A model generated the notes under the pieces. That model was not told the origin of the DNA. It did not search any database and worked only from the letters and a program-made list of their open reading frames with translations. Shown here one piece after another: positions 37,475 through 48,182 of a stretch of DNA of 64,000 nucleotides. A program made the translations under genes and the position numbers. Within the stretch, counting starts at the first letter, position 1; each line of letters begins with the position of its first letter. This DNA comes from Clostridium celatum DSM 1785 (GTDB taxonomy: Bacteria; Bacillota; Clostridia; Clostridiales; Clostridiaceae), in contig NZ_KB291640.1 of assembly GCF_000320405.1 (NCBI RefSeq), positions 1-64,000 on the forward strand, read 5' to 3'.

Positions 37475-38675
37475 AACATTATCAGTTTGTGAAGTTAATA
37501 ATTACATAAAAAAAGTTTTAGATAATGATTTTATACTTAATAATCTTTCAGTACGAGGAGAGATATCAAACTTAAAATATCACACTAGTGGGCATATTTA
37601 TTTTTCTTTAAAAGATGAATTTTCTAAGATAAATTGTATTATGTTTAAAGGTAATGCTAATAATTTAGATTTTTTACTTAAGGAAGGGATGTCTGTTATT
37701 GTAAGTGGTAGAGCCTCTGTTTATACTGCAAGTGGTTCATTTCAGCTATACTGTAATAGTATAGAACAAGAAGGTGTTGGAAATCTTCATGTTAAATTTG
37801 AAAAGCTTAAAGAAAAACTAAGTAGGGAGGGGTATTTTAATGATGAATTTAAAAAGCCCCTTCCTAAAAATCCATATAGAGTAGGTATAGTTACATCAGA
37901 AACTGGAGCTGCTATTTGTGATTTAACAAACGTTATAAGACGAAGAAATAGTAAGGTGGATATAGTATTATATCCAGCAGCGGTTCAAGGAGTAAATGCT
38001 TATAAAACTATAATTGAAGGTATAAAATATTTTAATAAAAGTAAAAGTGTTGATGTAATTATTATAGGTAGAGGTGGAGGTTCTATTGAGGAACTTTGGA
38101 ATTTTAATGAAGAAGAGTTAGCAATAGAAATTTTTAAATCAAAGCTTCCAATTGTTTCAGCAGTAGGTCATGAAATAGATTTTACTATTTCAGATTTTGT
38201 TGCTGATTTTAGGGCAGCAACACCATCACAGGCAGGGGAAATAGTTGTACCATTAGAAAGTGAACTAAATTATAATATAGATAGATGTAAAGAAAAATTG
38301 ATAGCAATTATAGAAAATAAAATTTATAACGAAAAGTCAAAATTAGAGACATTAAATAAAGTTTTAAATTTAAATTCTCCATCAAATAAAATTGCTAATA
38401 AATATATTAATATAGATAATTTAAAAGAAAAACTTAATAATATTATCTACCATAAGATAAAAAGTAATAAAGAAAAAATATTTTCTTTAAATAGCATTTT
38501 ACAGGCACATAATCCTATAAATATATTAGGTAAAGGTTATGCTATAATTGAAGGAGAAGATAATAGGGTACTAAAAAGCAAAGAATCTTTTATAGATAAA
38601 GAAGATCTATTAATAAAAATGCAAGATGGATATGTAAAAGGGGAATTTACCCTATTAGAAAAGGGGGAGATTTAA
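37464..38675 (+). CDS. xseA: Exodeoxyribonuclease VII large subunit
   Basis: A 403-aa XseA with an N-terminal OB-fold ([23 protein letters not shown]), catalytic domain [15 protein letters not shown] and [19 protein letters not shown], then a long coiled coil. It degrades single-stranded DNA with XseB. ATG 37464 overlaps folD by 11 bp; an earlier in-frame ATG at 37440 lies deeper in folD with no SD. Confidence 0.95.
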   Translation: MKIKTLSVCEVNNYIKKVLDNDFILNNLSVRGEISNLKYHTSGHIYFSLKDEFSKINCIMFKGNANNLDFLLKEGMSVIVSGRASVYTASGSFQLYCNSIEQEGVGNLHVKFEKLKEKLSREGYFNDEFKKPLPKNPYRVGIVTSETGAAICDLTNVIRRRNSKVDIVLYPAAVQGVNAYKTIIEGIKYFNKSKSVDVIIIGRGGGSIEELWNFNEEELAIEIFKSKLPIVSAVGHEIDFTISDFVADFRAATPSQAGEIVVPLESELNYNIDRCKEKLIAIIENKIYNEKSKLETLNKVLNLNSPSNKIANKYINIDNLKEKLNNIIYHKIKSNKEKIFSLNSILQAHNPINILGKGYAIIEGEDNRVLKSKESFIDKEDLLIKMQDGYVKGEFTLLEKGEI

Positions 38676-38676
38676 A

Positions 38677-38892
38677 ATGGCTAAAAAAGAAAGTTATAAT
38701 GATATGCTAAATAATTTAGAGGAAATTTTATCTACACTTGAAAAAGATGAATTAAGTTTAGAAGAAGCCATGAAGGAATACGAAAAAGGAAGTAAACTTA
38801 TAAATAAGCTTTATAAAACTTTAGATAATTTAGAAGGGAAATTTATTACTATAAAAGAGAATATTGAAGTGGTGAAAGATGATGATAATTAA
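38677..38892 (+). CDS. xseB: Exodeoxyribonuclease VII small subunit
   Basis: A 71-aa XseB with the signature [26 protein letters not shown]. It forms the ExoVII complex with XseA, one base away. SD AAGGGGGAG. Overlaps ispA. Confidence 0.94.
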   Translation: MAKKESYNDMLNNLEEILSTLEKDELSLEEAMKEYEKGSKLINKLYKTLDNLEGKFITIKENIEVVKDDDN

Positions 38893-39754
38893 AGAAGTTA
38901 AAGAAGAGATAAATAATTATCTAAAGGATTACTTTGAGAATAAGGGAAGCTATAATAAAATAATATATGATTCGGCAAGTTATAGTATAAACATAGGTGG
39001 AAAAAGAATAAGACCCATACTTATGATATTAACTTATAGTATGTATAAGGACAAATGGAAGGATATTATAGAAGTTGCAAGTGCAATAGAAATGATTCAT
39101 ACTTATTCATTAATTCATGATGATCTTCCTTGTATGGATAATGATGATTTAAGAAGAGGAAAACCAACTAATCATAAAGTATATGGTGAAGATATAGCAG
39201 TTCTTGCTGGTGATGCATTATTAAATGAGGCAATGACTCTTATGATTAAATATTCATTAAACTCAGTAAATAAGAATGCTTTATTAGCAACTTATAAGAT
39301 AAGTGAAGCTGCTGGAATGAACGGCATGATTGCAGGTCAGATTGTTGATATAATAAACGAAGGTAAAAAAATATCTGCAGATGAATTAAAATATATGCAC
39401 GCAAAGAAAACAGGTGAACTTATTAAAGTTTCTATTGTAGCAGGAGCATTACTTGGTGATGCAAAGGAAGAAGAAGTTTCAAAGCTTGAAGTCTTTGGAG
39501 AAAAATTAGGGTTAGCATTCCAAATAAAAGATGATATACTAGATGTAATTGGAAGTACAGAAAAACTTGGAAAAACTGTTTTAAGTGATGAAGAGAATAA
39601 CAAGACTAATTTTATATCTATGTATGGTTTAGAGTTTTGCCAAAAGGAATGCAAGAGGCTAACTAATGAATGTATAGAGATTTTAGAAAGTTTATCAGTA
39701 AATACAGAGAATTTAAAAGAGTTAACTTTAAATCTTTTAGATAGAGAATATTAA
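38882..39754 (+). CDS. ispA: Farnesyl/polyprenyl diphosphate synthase
   Basis: A 290-aa trans-prenyltransferase. The first Asp-rich motif is [21 protein letters not shown] and the second is [22 protein letters not shown] binds diphosphate. It makes C15/C20 precursors for undecaprenyl carriers and quinones. It is placed with xseAB and dxs, the usual order. ATG 38879 is the alternative start. Confidence 0.94.
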   Translation: MIIKEVKEEINNYLKDYFENKGSYNKIIYDSASYSINIGGKRIRPILMILTYSMYKDKWKDIIEVASAIEMIHTYSLIHDDLPCMDNDDLRRGKPTNHKVYGEDIAVLAGDALLNEAMTLMIKYSLNSVNKNALLATYKISEAAGMNGMIAGQIVDIINEGKKISADELKYMHAKKTGELIKVSIVAGALLGDAKEEEVSKLEVFGEKLGLAFQIKDDILDVIGSTEKLGKTVLSDEENNKTNFISMYGLEFCQKECKRLTNECIEILESLSVNTENLKELTLNLLDREY

Positions 39755-39771
39755 ACAAAGGAATGATATGT

Positions 39772-41634
39772 ATGTCAAAATTTTTAGAGAAGATAAATTC
39801 TCCGGAGGATGTGCATTATTTAACTAGCAAAGAATTATATGAGCTTTCTGACGAAATAAGAGAATTTTTAATAGAAAGTGTTTCCAAGACTGGGGGACAC
39901 TTATCTCCTAATTTAGGAGTTGTAGAATTAACTTTAAGTTTATATAAAACTTTTAATCTAGAAAAAGATAAGATTGTATGGGATGTTGGACATCAAAGTT
40001 ATGTGCACAAAATATTGACAGGCAGAAAAGAAAGATTTAATACATTAAGAAAATATGATGGACTATGTGGTTTTCCAAAAAGAAGCGAAAGTAAATATGA
40101 TGTTTTTGGAACAGGCCACAGTAGTACATCAATATCAGCTGCACTAGGAATGGCTAGAGCTAGAGATATAAAGAAAGAAGATTATCATGTTGTAGCAGTA
40201 ATAGGCGATGGTGCATTAACTGGTGGAATGGCTTTAGAAGCATTAAATGATGTAGGGTTTAATAAAACCAATATGATAGTTGTATTAAATGATAACCAAA
40301 TGTCAATATGTAAAAATGTAGGGGGATTATCTAATCATCTAAATAAATTAAGAATTGGACCAGGATATAATAAATTAAAAGAAGATATAAATTCAACTTT
40401 AAATACATCAAATACAGGAAAAGTTATAAGCAGTTATTTACATAGAATAAAAGATGGAGTAAAGCATGCATTAGTTCCATCTATGTTGTTTGAAAACATG
40501 GGAATTAAATATATAGGACCAATTAATGGGCATGATATTGAGCTTATGAATGAAGTTTTATCAAAGGCAAAACAAATTCACGGTCCTGTAATTATTCATA
40601 CAGTAACTCAAAAAGGTAAAGGATATGAGTTTGCAGAACAAAATCCTAATAAGTTTCATGGTGTTTCTCCATTTGATTTAGGAAGTGGAGAATGTGCTAT
40701 GTCAGGTAAAAAAACTTATTCTAAGGTTTTTGGTGACACTATGATAGATATTGCTAAAAATGATGAAAATGTTGTGGCAATTACTGCGGCTATGCCTGAT
40801 GGTACAGGCTTGAAAGAATTTTCAAAAGAATATCCTAATAGATTTTTTGATGTAGGGATTGCTGAAGAACATGCAACTACACTTTCAGCAGGAATGGCAA
40901 GTGCAGGTTTAAAACCTGTTTTTGCAGTGTACTCAACTTTCTTACAAAGAGCATACGATCAAATTGTTCATGATGTATGTATTCAAAACTTACCAGTTGT
41001 TTTTGCTATTGATAGAGCAGGGATAGTTGGAGAAGATGGTGAAACACATCAAGGTGTTTTTGATTTATCATATTTAAGCCAAATTCCAAATATGAGAATA
41101 TTAGCACCAAAACATTTAGATGAATTATCACTAATGCTTAAATGGGCTCTTAAAGAAAATAAAGGACCAATAGCTATAAGATATCCAAGAGGCACAGATT
41201 GTACAGATAATATAAAACCATTAAAAGAAATAGAAAATGGTAAATGGGAAAAGATAATAGATGGAGAAAAAATAGCAATAATAGCTGTTGGAAAGATGGT
41301 TCAGCATGTTATGTTAGCTAAAAAGTTATTAAATGACAATGATATTAATCCAACTATTATAAGTGCAACATTTGTAAAACCAATGGATACTGAAATGCTA
41401 AAAGAAGTATGTGACAAGGGTTATAATGTTATAACTATTGAAGATAACAACATTAGTGGTGGTTTTGGAAGTTATGTTTTAATGGAGTTAAATAAATTAA
41501 ACTTTAAAGGTAAATTTAAAGCACTTGGATATGAAGATAAGTTTATTCCTCATGGAGATTTAAAAAATCTTTATAGAGATTCTGGATTAGATGCAGATGG
41601 AATAGTAAAAAGTGTTTTAGATATACAAAAGTAA
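39772..41634 (+). CDS. dxs: 1-deoxy-D-xylulose-5-phosphate synthase
   Basis: A 620-aa thiamine-diphosphate enzyme starting the non-mevalonate isoprenoid pathway, feeding the neighbouring ispA. Motifs are GHQSYVHKILTGR, the ThDP-binding GDGALTGGMALEALND, and the transketolase-type DVGIAEEHATTLSAGMA. ATG 39772 is 9 nt from AAAGGA; ATG 39763 would touch the SD. Confidence 0.96.
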   Translation: MSKFLEKINSPEDVHYLTSKELYELSDEIREFLIESVSKTGGHLSPNLGVVELTLSLYKTFNLEKDKIVWDVGHQSYVHKILTGRKERFNTLRKYDGLCGFPKRSESKYDVFGTGHSSTSISAALGMARARDIKKEDYHVVAVIGDGALTGGMALEALNDVGFNKTNMIVVLNDNQMSICKNVGGLSNHLNKLRIGPGYNKLKEDINSTLNTSNTGKVISSYLHRIKDGVKHALVPSMLFENMGIKYIGPINGHDIELMNEVLSKAKQIHGPVIIHTVTQKGKGYEFAEQNPNKFHGVSPFDLGSGECAMSGKKTYSKVFGDTMIDIAKNDENVVAITAAMPDGTGLKEFSKEYPNRFFDVGIAEEHATTLSAGMASAGLKPVFAVYSTFLQRAYDQIVHDVCIQNLPVVFAIDRAGIVGEDGETHQGVFDLSYLSQIPNMRILAPKHLDELSLMLKWALKENKGPIAIRYPRGTDCTDNIKPLKEIENGKWEKIIDGEKIAIIAVGKMVQHVMLAKKLLNDNDINPTIISATFVKPMDTEMLKEVCDKGYNVITIEDNNISGGFGSYVLMELNKLNFKGKFKALGYEDKFIPHGDLKNLYRDSGLDADGIVKSVLDIQK

Positions 41635-41645
41635 AGGAGAAAATA

Positions 41646-42455
41646 ATGGCATCAAAAAAAGAAAGATTAGATATATTATTAGTTGATAAAGGTATATGTA
41701 CCTCAAGAGAAAGAGCTAAAACTAATATTATGGCAGGCTTAGTATTTGTTGATGGTCAAAGAGTCGATAAAGCAGGAGAAAAAGTAAATATAGATGCAGA
41801 TATAGTTTTTAAAGGTGAAGAACTTAAATATGTAAGTCGTGGTGGACTTAAATTAGAAAAAGCTATGAATGAATTTAATATTTCTCTAAAAGATAAAGTC
41901 TGTATGGATATTGGTGCATCTACAGGTGGATTTACAGATTGTATGCTTCAAAATGATGCAAGCAAAGTTTTTTCAGTAGATGTAGGATATGGCCAATTTG
42001 CGTGGAAATTAAGAACAGATGAGAGAGTAGTTTGCATGGAGAGAACAAATATAAGATATGTAACTCCAGAGGATATTGGTGAAAAATTAGATTTTGCATC
42101 AATAGATGTATCTTTTATTTCTCTTAGAACTATTATGCCTGCTGTTAAAAATTTATTAAAGGAAACAGGTGAAGTTGTAGCATTAATAAAACCACAATTT
42201 GAAGCTGGTAGAGATAAAGTAGGAAAAAAAGGTGTGGTTAGAGATAAGGAAGTTCATCATGAGGTAATATTAAAGATAGTTAATTACCTTATAGAAAATG
42301 AATTTAATATCTTAGGCTTAAGTTATTCACCAATTAAAGGCCCAGAAGGAAATAGAGAGTACTTAGTTTACTTTACAAAAGATAAAGAAAAAGAAAGTAA
42401 TTTTGAATTAAGTATAATTGATAATATTGTAAATGAATCACATAGCCAGCTTTAA
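41646..42455 (+). CDS. tlyA: TlyA-family rRNA methyltransferase
   Basis: A 269-aa protein with an N-terminal S4 RNA-binding domain (KERLDILLVDKGICTSRERAK) and an FtsJ-like methyltransferase (MDIGASTGGFTDCML, SIDVSFISL, LIKPQFEAG). TlyA relatives 2'-O-methylate rRNA. B. subtilis YqxC sits in the same position before argR/recN. SD AAGGAGA. Confidence 0.93.
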   Translation: MASKKERLDILLVDKGICTSRERAKTNIMAGLVFVDGQRVDKAGEKVNIDADIVFKGEELKYVSRGGLKLEKAMNEFNISLKDKVCMDIGASTGGFTDCMLQNDASKVFSVDVGYGQFAWKLRTDERVVCMERTNIRYVTPEDIGEKLDFASIDVSFISLRTIMPAVKNLLKETGEVVALIKPQFEAGRDKVGKKGVVRDKEVHHEVILKIVNYLIENEFNILGLSYSPIKGPEGNREYLVYFTKDKEKESNFELSIIDNIVNESHSQL

Positions 42456-42464
42456 AAGCTGGCT
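42444..42464 (+). other. Hairpin overlapping the tlyA stop codon
   Basis: AGCCAGCT/AGCTGGCT with a TTAA loop, formed across the tlyA stop. No T-run follows, so it is more likely an mRNA-stability or weak attenuation element than a terminator. Confidence 0.5.
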
Positions 42465-42496
42465 TTAGGTGTATGATAGTGATATAGGAGATTGAG

Positions 42497-43327
42497 ATGA
42501 ATAATATTGTAATTGCGATAAATCCATCAAAGGATAATGAAGGGAAAATATTGTCTTTAGTAATATCTAAAGTTACTTATGTTTTTTCAAAATCAAAAGT
42601 AATTGTACTAAATAGTTATGAATTAAATAAGTATGATTTTCAAGAAGAAGTAGATTTACTGATTGTCTTAGGTGGAGATGGAACATTATTAGGAGTAGCA
42701 AGAGATATTAATGATAGATATGATATCCCTATATTAGGAGTGAATATTGGAAATTTAGGATTTTTATCAAGTATAGAAATTCAAGATTTGGACAATGCTT
42801 TAAATAAGATAAAGGCTAAAAAATATTCTATAGAAAATAGAATACTGTTAGAATGTAAAGTTGGTATGGAAAATGAGGAAAAGAGTTGTAAAGCATTAAA
42901 TGATGTTGTAATTGCAAGAGGAACATTATCAAGAATGGCAAGATTTGAAGTTTTTATAGATGGAAAACTTTATTATGAGTTTAAGGGTGATGGTATAATA
43001 ATTGCAACACCTACTGGTTCTACAGCATATTCTTTTTCAGCAGGAGGTCCTTTTGTATATCCAGACGTAGATGTAATTACATTAACACCTATATGTCCAC
43101 ATACTAGAGGAATGCAACCAATAGTTTTAAAAAGTAGTAGTAAAATAGAGATAAAATCTGAAAATTATAATGGTGAAATATATGTAACTTTTGATGGTCA
43201 AGAAGTTATGGAAATAAAGGATAACACTTCAATAATTATAAGTAAAGCAAAAAAAACTGCGAAAATTTTATTGTTTGAAGATTATGATTACTTTAAAGTA
43301 CTAAGGAAAAAGATTCTTAGTAATTAG
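42497..43327 (+). CDS. nadK: NAD kinase
   Basis: A 276-aa NAD kinase making NADP. Motifs are LIVLGGDGTLLGVAR, GNLGFLSSIE, NDVVIARG and TPTGSTAYSFSAGGP. SD ATAGGAGA. Confidence 0.95.
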   Translation: MNNIVIAINPSKDNEGKILSLVISKVTYVFSKSKVIVLNSYELNKYDFQEEVDLLIVLGGDGTLLGVARDINDRYDIPILGVNIGNLGFLSSIEIQDLDNALNKIKAKKYSIENRILLECKVGMENEEKSCKALNDVVIARGTLSRMARFEVFIDGKLYYEFKGDGIIIATPTGSTAYSFSAGGPFVYPDVDVITLTPICPHTRGMQPIVLKSSSKIEIKSENYNGEIYVTFDGQEVMEIKDNTSIIISKAKKTAKILLFEDYDYFKVLRKKILSN

Positions 43328-43350
43328 TGAGAAGATAAAAGGAGAAAATT

Positions 43351-43800
43351 ATGAAATCAAAAAGGCATAGTAAGATATTAGAAATAATTAATAATATTGA
43401 TATAGAAACTCAAGAAGAATTAGCAGAAGAATTAAAAAGATCAGGATATGATGTAACTCAAGCTACAGTATCAAGAGATATAAAACTTTTAAAACTTGTT
43501 AAGGTGCAAAGTGAATCTGGAAAATATAGATATATAGCTCCAACAAAAGAAGAAAGAGATATAAATGATAAGTTATATAGTATACTAGCTAATGCAGCTA
43601 TTTCAGTTGATAAAGTAGATAAATTTGTAGTAATAAAGACACTTACAGGTGCAGCATCAGCAGTTGCTGAAGCTATAGATAATATTTATACTAATGATGT
43701 AGCAGGAACTATAGCTGGAGATAATACTATTTTTGTATTATCAAGAACAGAAGAAAAGGCTATAGAGCTTATGGAAAAAGTAAGAAAAGTTATTTCTTAA
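43351..43800 (+). CDS. argR: Arginine repressor ArgR/AhrC
   Basis: A 149-aa regulator. The winged-helix DNA-binding half contains [26 protein letters not shown]; the C-terminal hexamerisation/arginine-binding half contains [12 protein letters not shown] and [12 protein letters not shown]. It controls arginine metabolism genes; none are in this window. Confidence 0.95.
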   Translation: MKSKRHSKILEIINNIDIETQEELAEELKRSGYDVTQATVSRDIKLLKLVKVQSESGKYRYIAPTKEERDINDKLYSILANAAISVDKVDKFVVIKTLTGAASAVAEAIDNIYTNDVAGTIAGDNTIFVLSRTEEKAIELMEKVRKVIS

Positions 43801-43820
43801 TTTTATAAAGGTGGGGTACA

Positions 43821-45521
43821 ATGCTAGTCGAGTTAAATATTAAAAATTTTGCGTTGATTCAAGAATTATCTGTTGAATTTGGTACAGGGTTTAATATATT
43901 ATCTGGAGAAACCGGTGCAGGGAAATCAATACTTATAGACACTATAGATTATGTATTAGGTGGAAAGTTTTCAAAGGATCAAATAAGATATGGTGAAAAT
44001 AAAACTATTGTAGAAGCATTATTTTCTATAGAAAATGAAGATATTTATGATGTTTTAGATGAGTTTTCTATTGAAAGAGATGATATGTTAGTTATATCTA
44101 GAGAAACTACTATAAATGGGAAGAGCATAATTAAAGTAAATGGTAGAAGCATAGTATTGTCTCAATTAAAGAAAATTAGAGAAAAGCTATTAGATATACA
44201 TGGTCAGCACCAAAATCAAAATCTTTTAAATAGAGGAACTCATATTTTATACTTAGATGAATTTTGTATTGAAAAGATAAAAGATTTACTTAATGATTTT
44301 GAAGAGTTAAGAAGTAAATACTTAGAAAATCAAGAGAAAATAAATAGTTTAAAAGGTAATGAAGATAGAGAAAAGTTAGCCGATTATATTAAGTTCCAAA
44401 TAGAAGATATAGAAAAAGCAAACTTAAAAATTGGCGAAGAAGAAGATTTAAAAGAAGAATTTAATTTATTATCAAATGCAGAAAAAATTTCAAATAGCTT
44501 AGTTAAGTCTTATAGTTATTTAAATTCTTCTAATGAAGGAATATCAGTATTAGAAGGATTATCAAAAGTAATATCAGAATTATCTCATGTAGAAGAACAT
44601 TTTGAAAAAATAAAAGAAAAGAAAAATCAAATTGAAGAAGCATATTATAATATAGAAGAAGTTACTAGAGAAATTAGAGATATTGGTAGCGAAATACATT
44701 ATGATGAAGAAGCTTTAGCAAAAATAAATGAAAGAATTTATACTATTGCTATATATAAGAAAAAATATGGAAACTCCATAGAAGAGATATTAGATAATTT
44801 AAAAGATCTTAAAGAAAGATATAACGAACTTGTAAATTCGGAAGAAATAATAAACAAGTTAAAAGAAGAGCTTAAAGTATTAGAAGAAAAGATGAAGAAA
44901 ATCGGTGAAAAGCTTCATCATATAAGAACTGAAGCTAGTGAAATTTTAGAGGAGAAAATAAAAAGAGAATTATCATATGTAGGACTTGAAAAAGCTATTA
45001 TTAAAATAGATGTAGAATTAAGTGAAAATATGAATACAAGAGGATATGATGAAGTTCAATTCTTAGTTTCAGCAAATCCAGGTGAACCTTTAAAGCCACT
45101 GGAAAAAGTTCTTTCAGGCGGAGAATTATCAAGAATAATGTTAGCACTTAAATGTGTCTTTGTAGATAAAGATAAAATCCCAACATTAATTTTTGATGAA
45201 ATAGATACAGGTATAAGTGGTGCAATTGGAAAAAGAGTTGGTGAAAAAATGTACGAAGTATCTGTAAAACATCAAGTCTTATGTATAACGCATTTACCAC
45301 AAATTGCAGCTTTATCAGACAATCATTACTTTGTTTCTAAAAAAGTTGAAGATAACAAAACCTTCACAGGAATTAGAGTATTAAATAGAGAAGATAAGAT
45401 TAAAGAAATAGCAAAAATGGTAGGTGGTGACGAAATAAGTGAAGTTACTATCGAAAATGCAGAAGAAATGGTGAAATTTGCTGAAATAAAAAAAGAAGAA
45501 ATTAAAAAAGATTCATTTTAG
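43821..45521 (+). CDS. recN: DNA repair protein RecN
   Basis: A 566-aa SMC-like ATPase in double-strand-break repair. Walker A is GETGAGKSILIDTID; long coiled coils run from about 150 to 380; the ABC signature is VLSGGELSRIMLALK; Walker B is TLIFDEIDTGISG. SD AAGGTGGGG. Confidence 0.96.
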   Translation: MLVELNIKNFALIQELSVEFGTGFNILSGETGAGKSILIDTIDYVLGGKFSKDQIRYGENKTIVEALFSIENEDIYDVLDEFSIERDDMLVISRETTINGKSIIKVNGRSIVLSQLKKIREKLLDIHGQHQNQNLLNRGTHILYLDEFCIEKIKDLLNDFEELRSKYLENQEKINSLKGNEDREKLADYIKFQIEDIEKANLKIGEEEDLKEEFNLLSNAEKISNSLVKSYSYLNSSNEGISVLEGLSKVISELSHVEEHFEKIKEKKNQIEEAYYNIEEVTREIRDIGSEIHYDEEALAKINERIYTIAIYKKKYGNSIEEILDNLKDLKERYNELVNSEEIINKLKEELKVLEEKMKKIGEKLHHIRTEASEILEEKIKRELSYVGLEKAIIKIDVELSENMNTRGYDEVQFLVSANPGEPLKPLEKVLSGGELSRIMLALKCVFVDKDKIPTLIFDEIDTGISGAIGKRVGEKMYEVSVKHQVLCITHLPQIAALSDNHYFVSKKVEDNKTFTGIRVLNREDKIKEIAKMVGGDEISEVTIENAEEMVKFAEIKKEEIKKDSF

Positions 45522-45552
45522 ATACATAAGGTATAGAATTAAGGTAAAAAAT

Positions 45553-45588
45553 AAAATCATGGTAATTTAGCATGGTTTTATTTTTTTT
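45553..45588 (+). terminator. Terminator after recN
   Basis: A 9-bp stem AAAATCATG/CATGGTTTT (one wobble, 45553-45561 with 45571-45579), then ATTTTTTTT. Confidence 0.85.
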
Positions 45589-45641
45589 ATGTAATTTTTT
45601 TTAAAATAATAATTTTTGACTTATATAACAAAGTTACTACA

Positions 45642-45670
45642 GCATATAAAAAAGTCATAGGGGAAAATTA
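45642..45670 (+). promoter_or_regulatory. Sigma-F/sigma-G type promoter of spoIVB
   Basis: GCATA (45642-45646) matches the forespore -35 GYATA, and GGGAAAATTA (45661-45670) matches the sigma-F -10 consensus GGNNANAHTR at every defined base; the 14-nt spacer is slightly short. spoIVB is known to be a forespore gene in B. subtilis. Confidence 0.6.
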
Positions 45671-45697
45671 ATATTAGAGAAGCAAGGAGGAGATAAA

Positions 45698-46888
45698 ATG
45701 ATAAAAAAAATAATAAAAAATTTTAGCATAATAACTGCTCCAATAGCTATATTAGCGTTAATTACTTATATTAGTATTTCCCATCTACCTGATAAGATAT
45801 ATGTTAATGAGAGTACGGAAGTATCTGATATATGTATACAAAATTCAAGTATATTAAATAAAATAAACGTTAAAAAAGATAAATTAAATGTAGATTTTTT
45901 AGGTGTTATCCCTGTAAAATCAGTTGCGGTACAAAAGGTGGAAGATATAAAGCTATATCCTGGCGGAACAAGTGTTGGAATAAAACTTTCCACTGAAGGT
46001 GTTTTGGTTGTAGGCTTCTCAAAAGTTGATGGTGTTAATGGAAGTGAAATTAGTCCAGCAAAAAATGCAGGAATACAGCTTGGAGATGTTTTATTAAAAG
46101 TAAATGAAGAAGCTATTGAAAGTTCAAAACAACTTAGTTCAATACTAAGAAACAATAATTCAAGCAGTGTAAATATAGAGTTTTTAAGAGATGGATGTAA
46201 ATTTAATAAAGAAGTAGAATTAATTAAAGAAGGCGATGAATATAAATTAGGCCTTTGGGTAAGAGATTCTACTGCGGGAATTGGAACTCTTACATTCTAT
46301 CATAAAGATAGTGAAACTTTTGGTGCTTTAGGACACCCAATTACTGATGGTGATACAAATACTACATTTACCATTAAAGAGGGTGAACTTTTATCTGCAT
46401 CAGTATTAAGCGTAAGAAAAGGTGAAAAAGGTACTCCAGGAGAATTAAGGGGATTATTTGTAAATGAAAAAAATTCTATAGGAAATATTCAAAATAATAC
46501 TTCCTCAGGAATTTTTGGTCAATCATATGTTCCTTTAGTTAATTCAGAGTTTAATCAACCGATGTCTATAGGGTATAGAAATGAAATAACAGAAGGAAAA
46601 GCTACCATTATTACAACAATAGATGATAGTGGTCCTAAAGAATATGAAATAGAAATAGTTAAGCTTCTCCAACAAGATAAACCAGGTCCTAAGAGTATGA
46701 TAATAAAAGTTACTGATGAAGAGCTTTTAAGTAAAACTGGTGGTATAGTTCAAGGAATGAGTGGAAGTCCAATTATCCAAAATAATAAAATAGTTGGAGC
46801 TGTAACTCATGTGTTAATAAATAAACCTGATATAGGATATGGAATATATATAGAGTGGATGCTAGAAGATGCAGGTATATTAAATTAA
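45698..46888 (+). CDS. spoIVB: SpoIVB serine peptidase
   Basis: A 396-aa forespore-secreted protease that triggers pro-sigma-K processing. It has an N-terminal membrane segment (about 8-28), a PDZ domain (about 105-175, SPAKNAGIQLGDVLLKVNE), then the S55 peptidase domain with GHPITDG and the active-site GMSGSP (353-358). SD AAGGAGGAG. Directly upstream of spo0A as in Bacillus. Confidence 0.95.
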   Translation: MIKKIIKNFSIITAPIAILALITYISISHLPDKIYVNESTEVSDICIQNSSILNKINVKKDKLNVDFLGVIPVKSVAVQKVEDIKLYPGGTSVGIKLSTEGVLVVGFSKVDGVNGSEISPAKNAGIQLGDVLLKVNEEAIESSKQLSSILRNNNSSSVNIEFLRDGCKFNKEVELIKEGDEYKLGLWVRDSTAGIGTLTFYHKDSETFGALGHPITDGDTNTTFTIKEGELLSASVLSVRKGEKGTPGELRGLFVNEKNSIGNIQNNTSSGIFGQSYVPLVNSEFNQPMSIGYRNEITEGKATIITTIDDSGPKEYEIEIVKLLQQDKPGPKSMIIKVTDEELLSKTGGIVQGMSGSPIIQNNKIVGAVTHVLINKPDIGYGIYIEWMLEDAGILN

Positions 46889-46902
46889 GATAAAACAATA
46901 AA

Positions 46903-46940
46903 AAAGGTAAAGATTTTAGAGATTTTTACCTTTTTTTATT
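46903..46940 (+). terminator. Terminator after spoIVB
   Basis: A 9-bp stem AAAGGTAAA/TTTACCTTT (46903-46911 with 46925-46933), then a T-run. Confidence 0.85.
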
Positions 46941-47062
46941 TAAAAAACTTATTTGCGTATATAAAGATGTTGCGAAATTACAAAAATATTAAGAATATAT
47001 AAAATATATAAAAAAATTTCAAGAAAATGTAAAATTAACTGTTTTTATTTTAAATTTTATGT

Positions 47063-47073
47063 TATAATATAAT
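47063..47073 (+). promoter_or_regulatory. Possible spo0A promoter -10 region
   Basis: Two overlapping TATAAT hexamers (47063-47068 and 47068-47073) lie in the otherwise gene-free 270 bp before spo0A. No convincing -35, sigma-H element or 0A box was recognised. Confidence 0.35.
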
Positions 47074-47208
47074 CAATGTAGTTATAAAAATAGTAAATAT
47101 AATTAATTTTACAGGAATTACAGTAATATTAGCAAATGGATTAAATACTTATAATATAAGTTTTATTTGAAAGCCAAATTAATAAGGGGTAAGAAAGGGA
47201 GATCAAAA

Positions 47209-48018
47209 ATGAATGGAAATAAAATATCAGTTATAATTGCTGACGACAACAAAGAATTCTGTAGTATTTTAAATGATTACTTATTAAATCAAAGAGATAT
47301 AGTTGTAACAGGAATCGCTAAAGACGGACGTGAAGCTTTAACGTTAATTGAAGAAAAAGAACCAGATTTAGTAATACTTGATATAATAATGCCTCATTTA
47401 GATGGATTAGGAGTTTTAGAAAGATTAAATTCTATGAATTTATCTAAATTCCCAAGAATAGTTGTTTTATCTGCAGTAGGACAAGATAAAATAACACAAA
47501 GAGCAATTACTTTAGGTGCAGACTACTATGTTGTTAAGCCTTTCGATATGGATATATTTACAAAACGTATAAGAGAAATGTTCAATGATAGTATCATAGC
47601 TGAACCGGTAAAAAGACAATCAACTATGCCAACAACAGAAATGATTACAACAAACAGAGGTCCAGTTGACTTAGAAACTGAAATTACAAACATAATTCAC
47701 GAGATAGGTGTACCGGCTCACATAAAAGGATACATGTATTTAAGAGAAGCTATAACTATGGTTGTTAATGATATGGAATTATTATCAGCTGTAACTAAGG
47801 AATTATATCCTTCAATCGCTAAGAAATATAATACAACAGCTTCAAGAGTAGAAAGAGCTATAAGACATGCTATCGAAGTAGCTTGGGGTAGAGGACAAGT
47901 TGAAGCTATCAATAAATTATTTGGATACACTGTTCATAATGAAAAAGGTAAGCCAACAAATTCAGAATTTATTGCAATCATTGCTGACAAGCTAAGATTA
48001 AAGAATAAAGTATCTTAG
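47209..48018 (+). CDS. spo0A: Sporulation master regulator Spo0A
   Basis: A 269-aa response regulator. The receiver domain has acidic pocket D12-D13, phospho-acceptor D58 (LDIIMP) and K in VVKPFD; the C-terminal Spo0A DNA-binding domain contains [22 protein letters not shown] 47209 follows GGGAG by about 8 nt. The last 101 bp form one half of a diverged direct repeat with 62638-62738: an island has integrated here and supplies the present 3' end of the gene. The protein remains complete. Confidence 0.96.
   Translation: MNGNKISVIIADDNKEFCSILNDYLLNQRDIVVTGIAKDGREALTLIEEKEPDLVILDIIMPHLDGLGVLERLNSMNLSKFPRIVVLSAVGQDKITQRAITLGADYYVVKPFDMDIFTKRIREMFNDSIIAEPVKRQSTMPTTEMITTNRGPVDLETEITNIIHEIGVPAHIKGYMYLREAITMVVNDMELLSAVTKELYPSIAKKYNTTASRVERAIRHAIEVAWGRGQVEAINKLFGYTVHNEKGKPTNSEFIAIIADKLRLKNKVS
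47918..48018 (+). repeat. attL-side repeat: 3' end of spo0A
   Basis: This segment aligns without gaps to 62638-62738: 101 bp each, ending at the same TAG. I count 12 mismatches, of which 11 are silent and one changes Glu to Asp. The longest identical block is 29 bp (47944-47972 = 62664-62692), the likely crossover core. A second identical block of 18 bp is at 47980-47997. Confidence 0.88.
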
Positions 48019-48146
48019 TAGCTTATAAATGCAGTAATATAGCGGTTGAGCATATAATTGCAGTTTTGTCAAATTCATTGTAATTATAGCACTAAACTGT
48101 TTTTCGTATCATAAGATTAATAAAATTTAATATTTAAGAATGTAAG

Positions 48147-48182
48147 CCTTCTTTGGTCGTATGACTAAAGGAGGTTTTTTTT
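48147..48182 (+). terminator. spo0A terminator that also holds the integrase SD
   Basis: A 12-bp stem with two wobbles (48147-48158 with 48163-48174) and a GTAT loop, followed by eight T. The 3' arm contains the SD AAAGGAGG (48167-48174) of the integrase, whose GTG is the first codon after the T-run. Confidence 0.85.
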
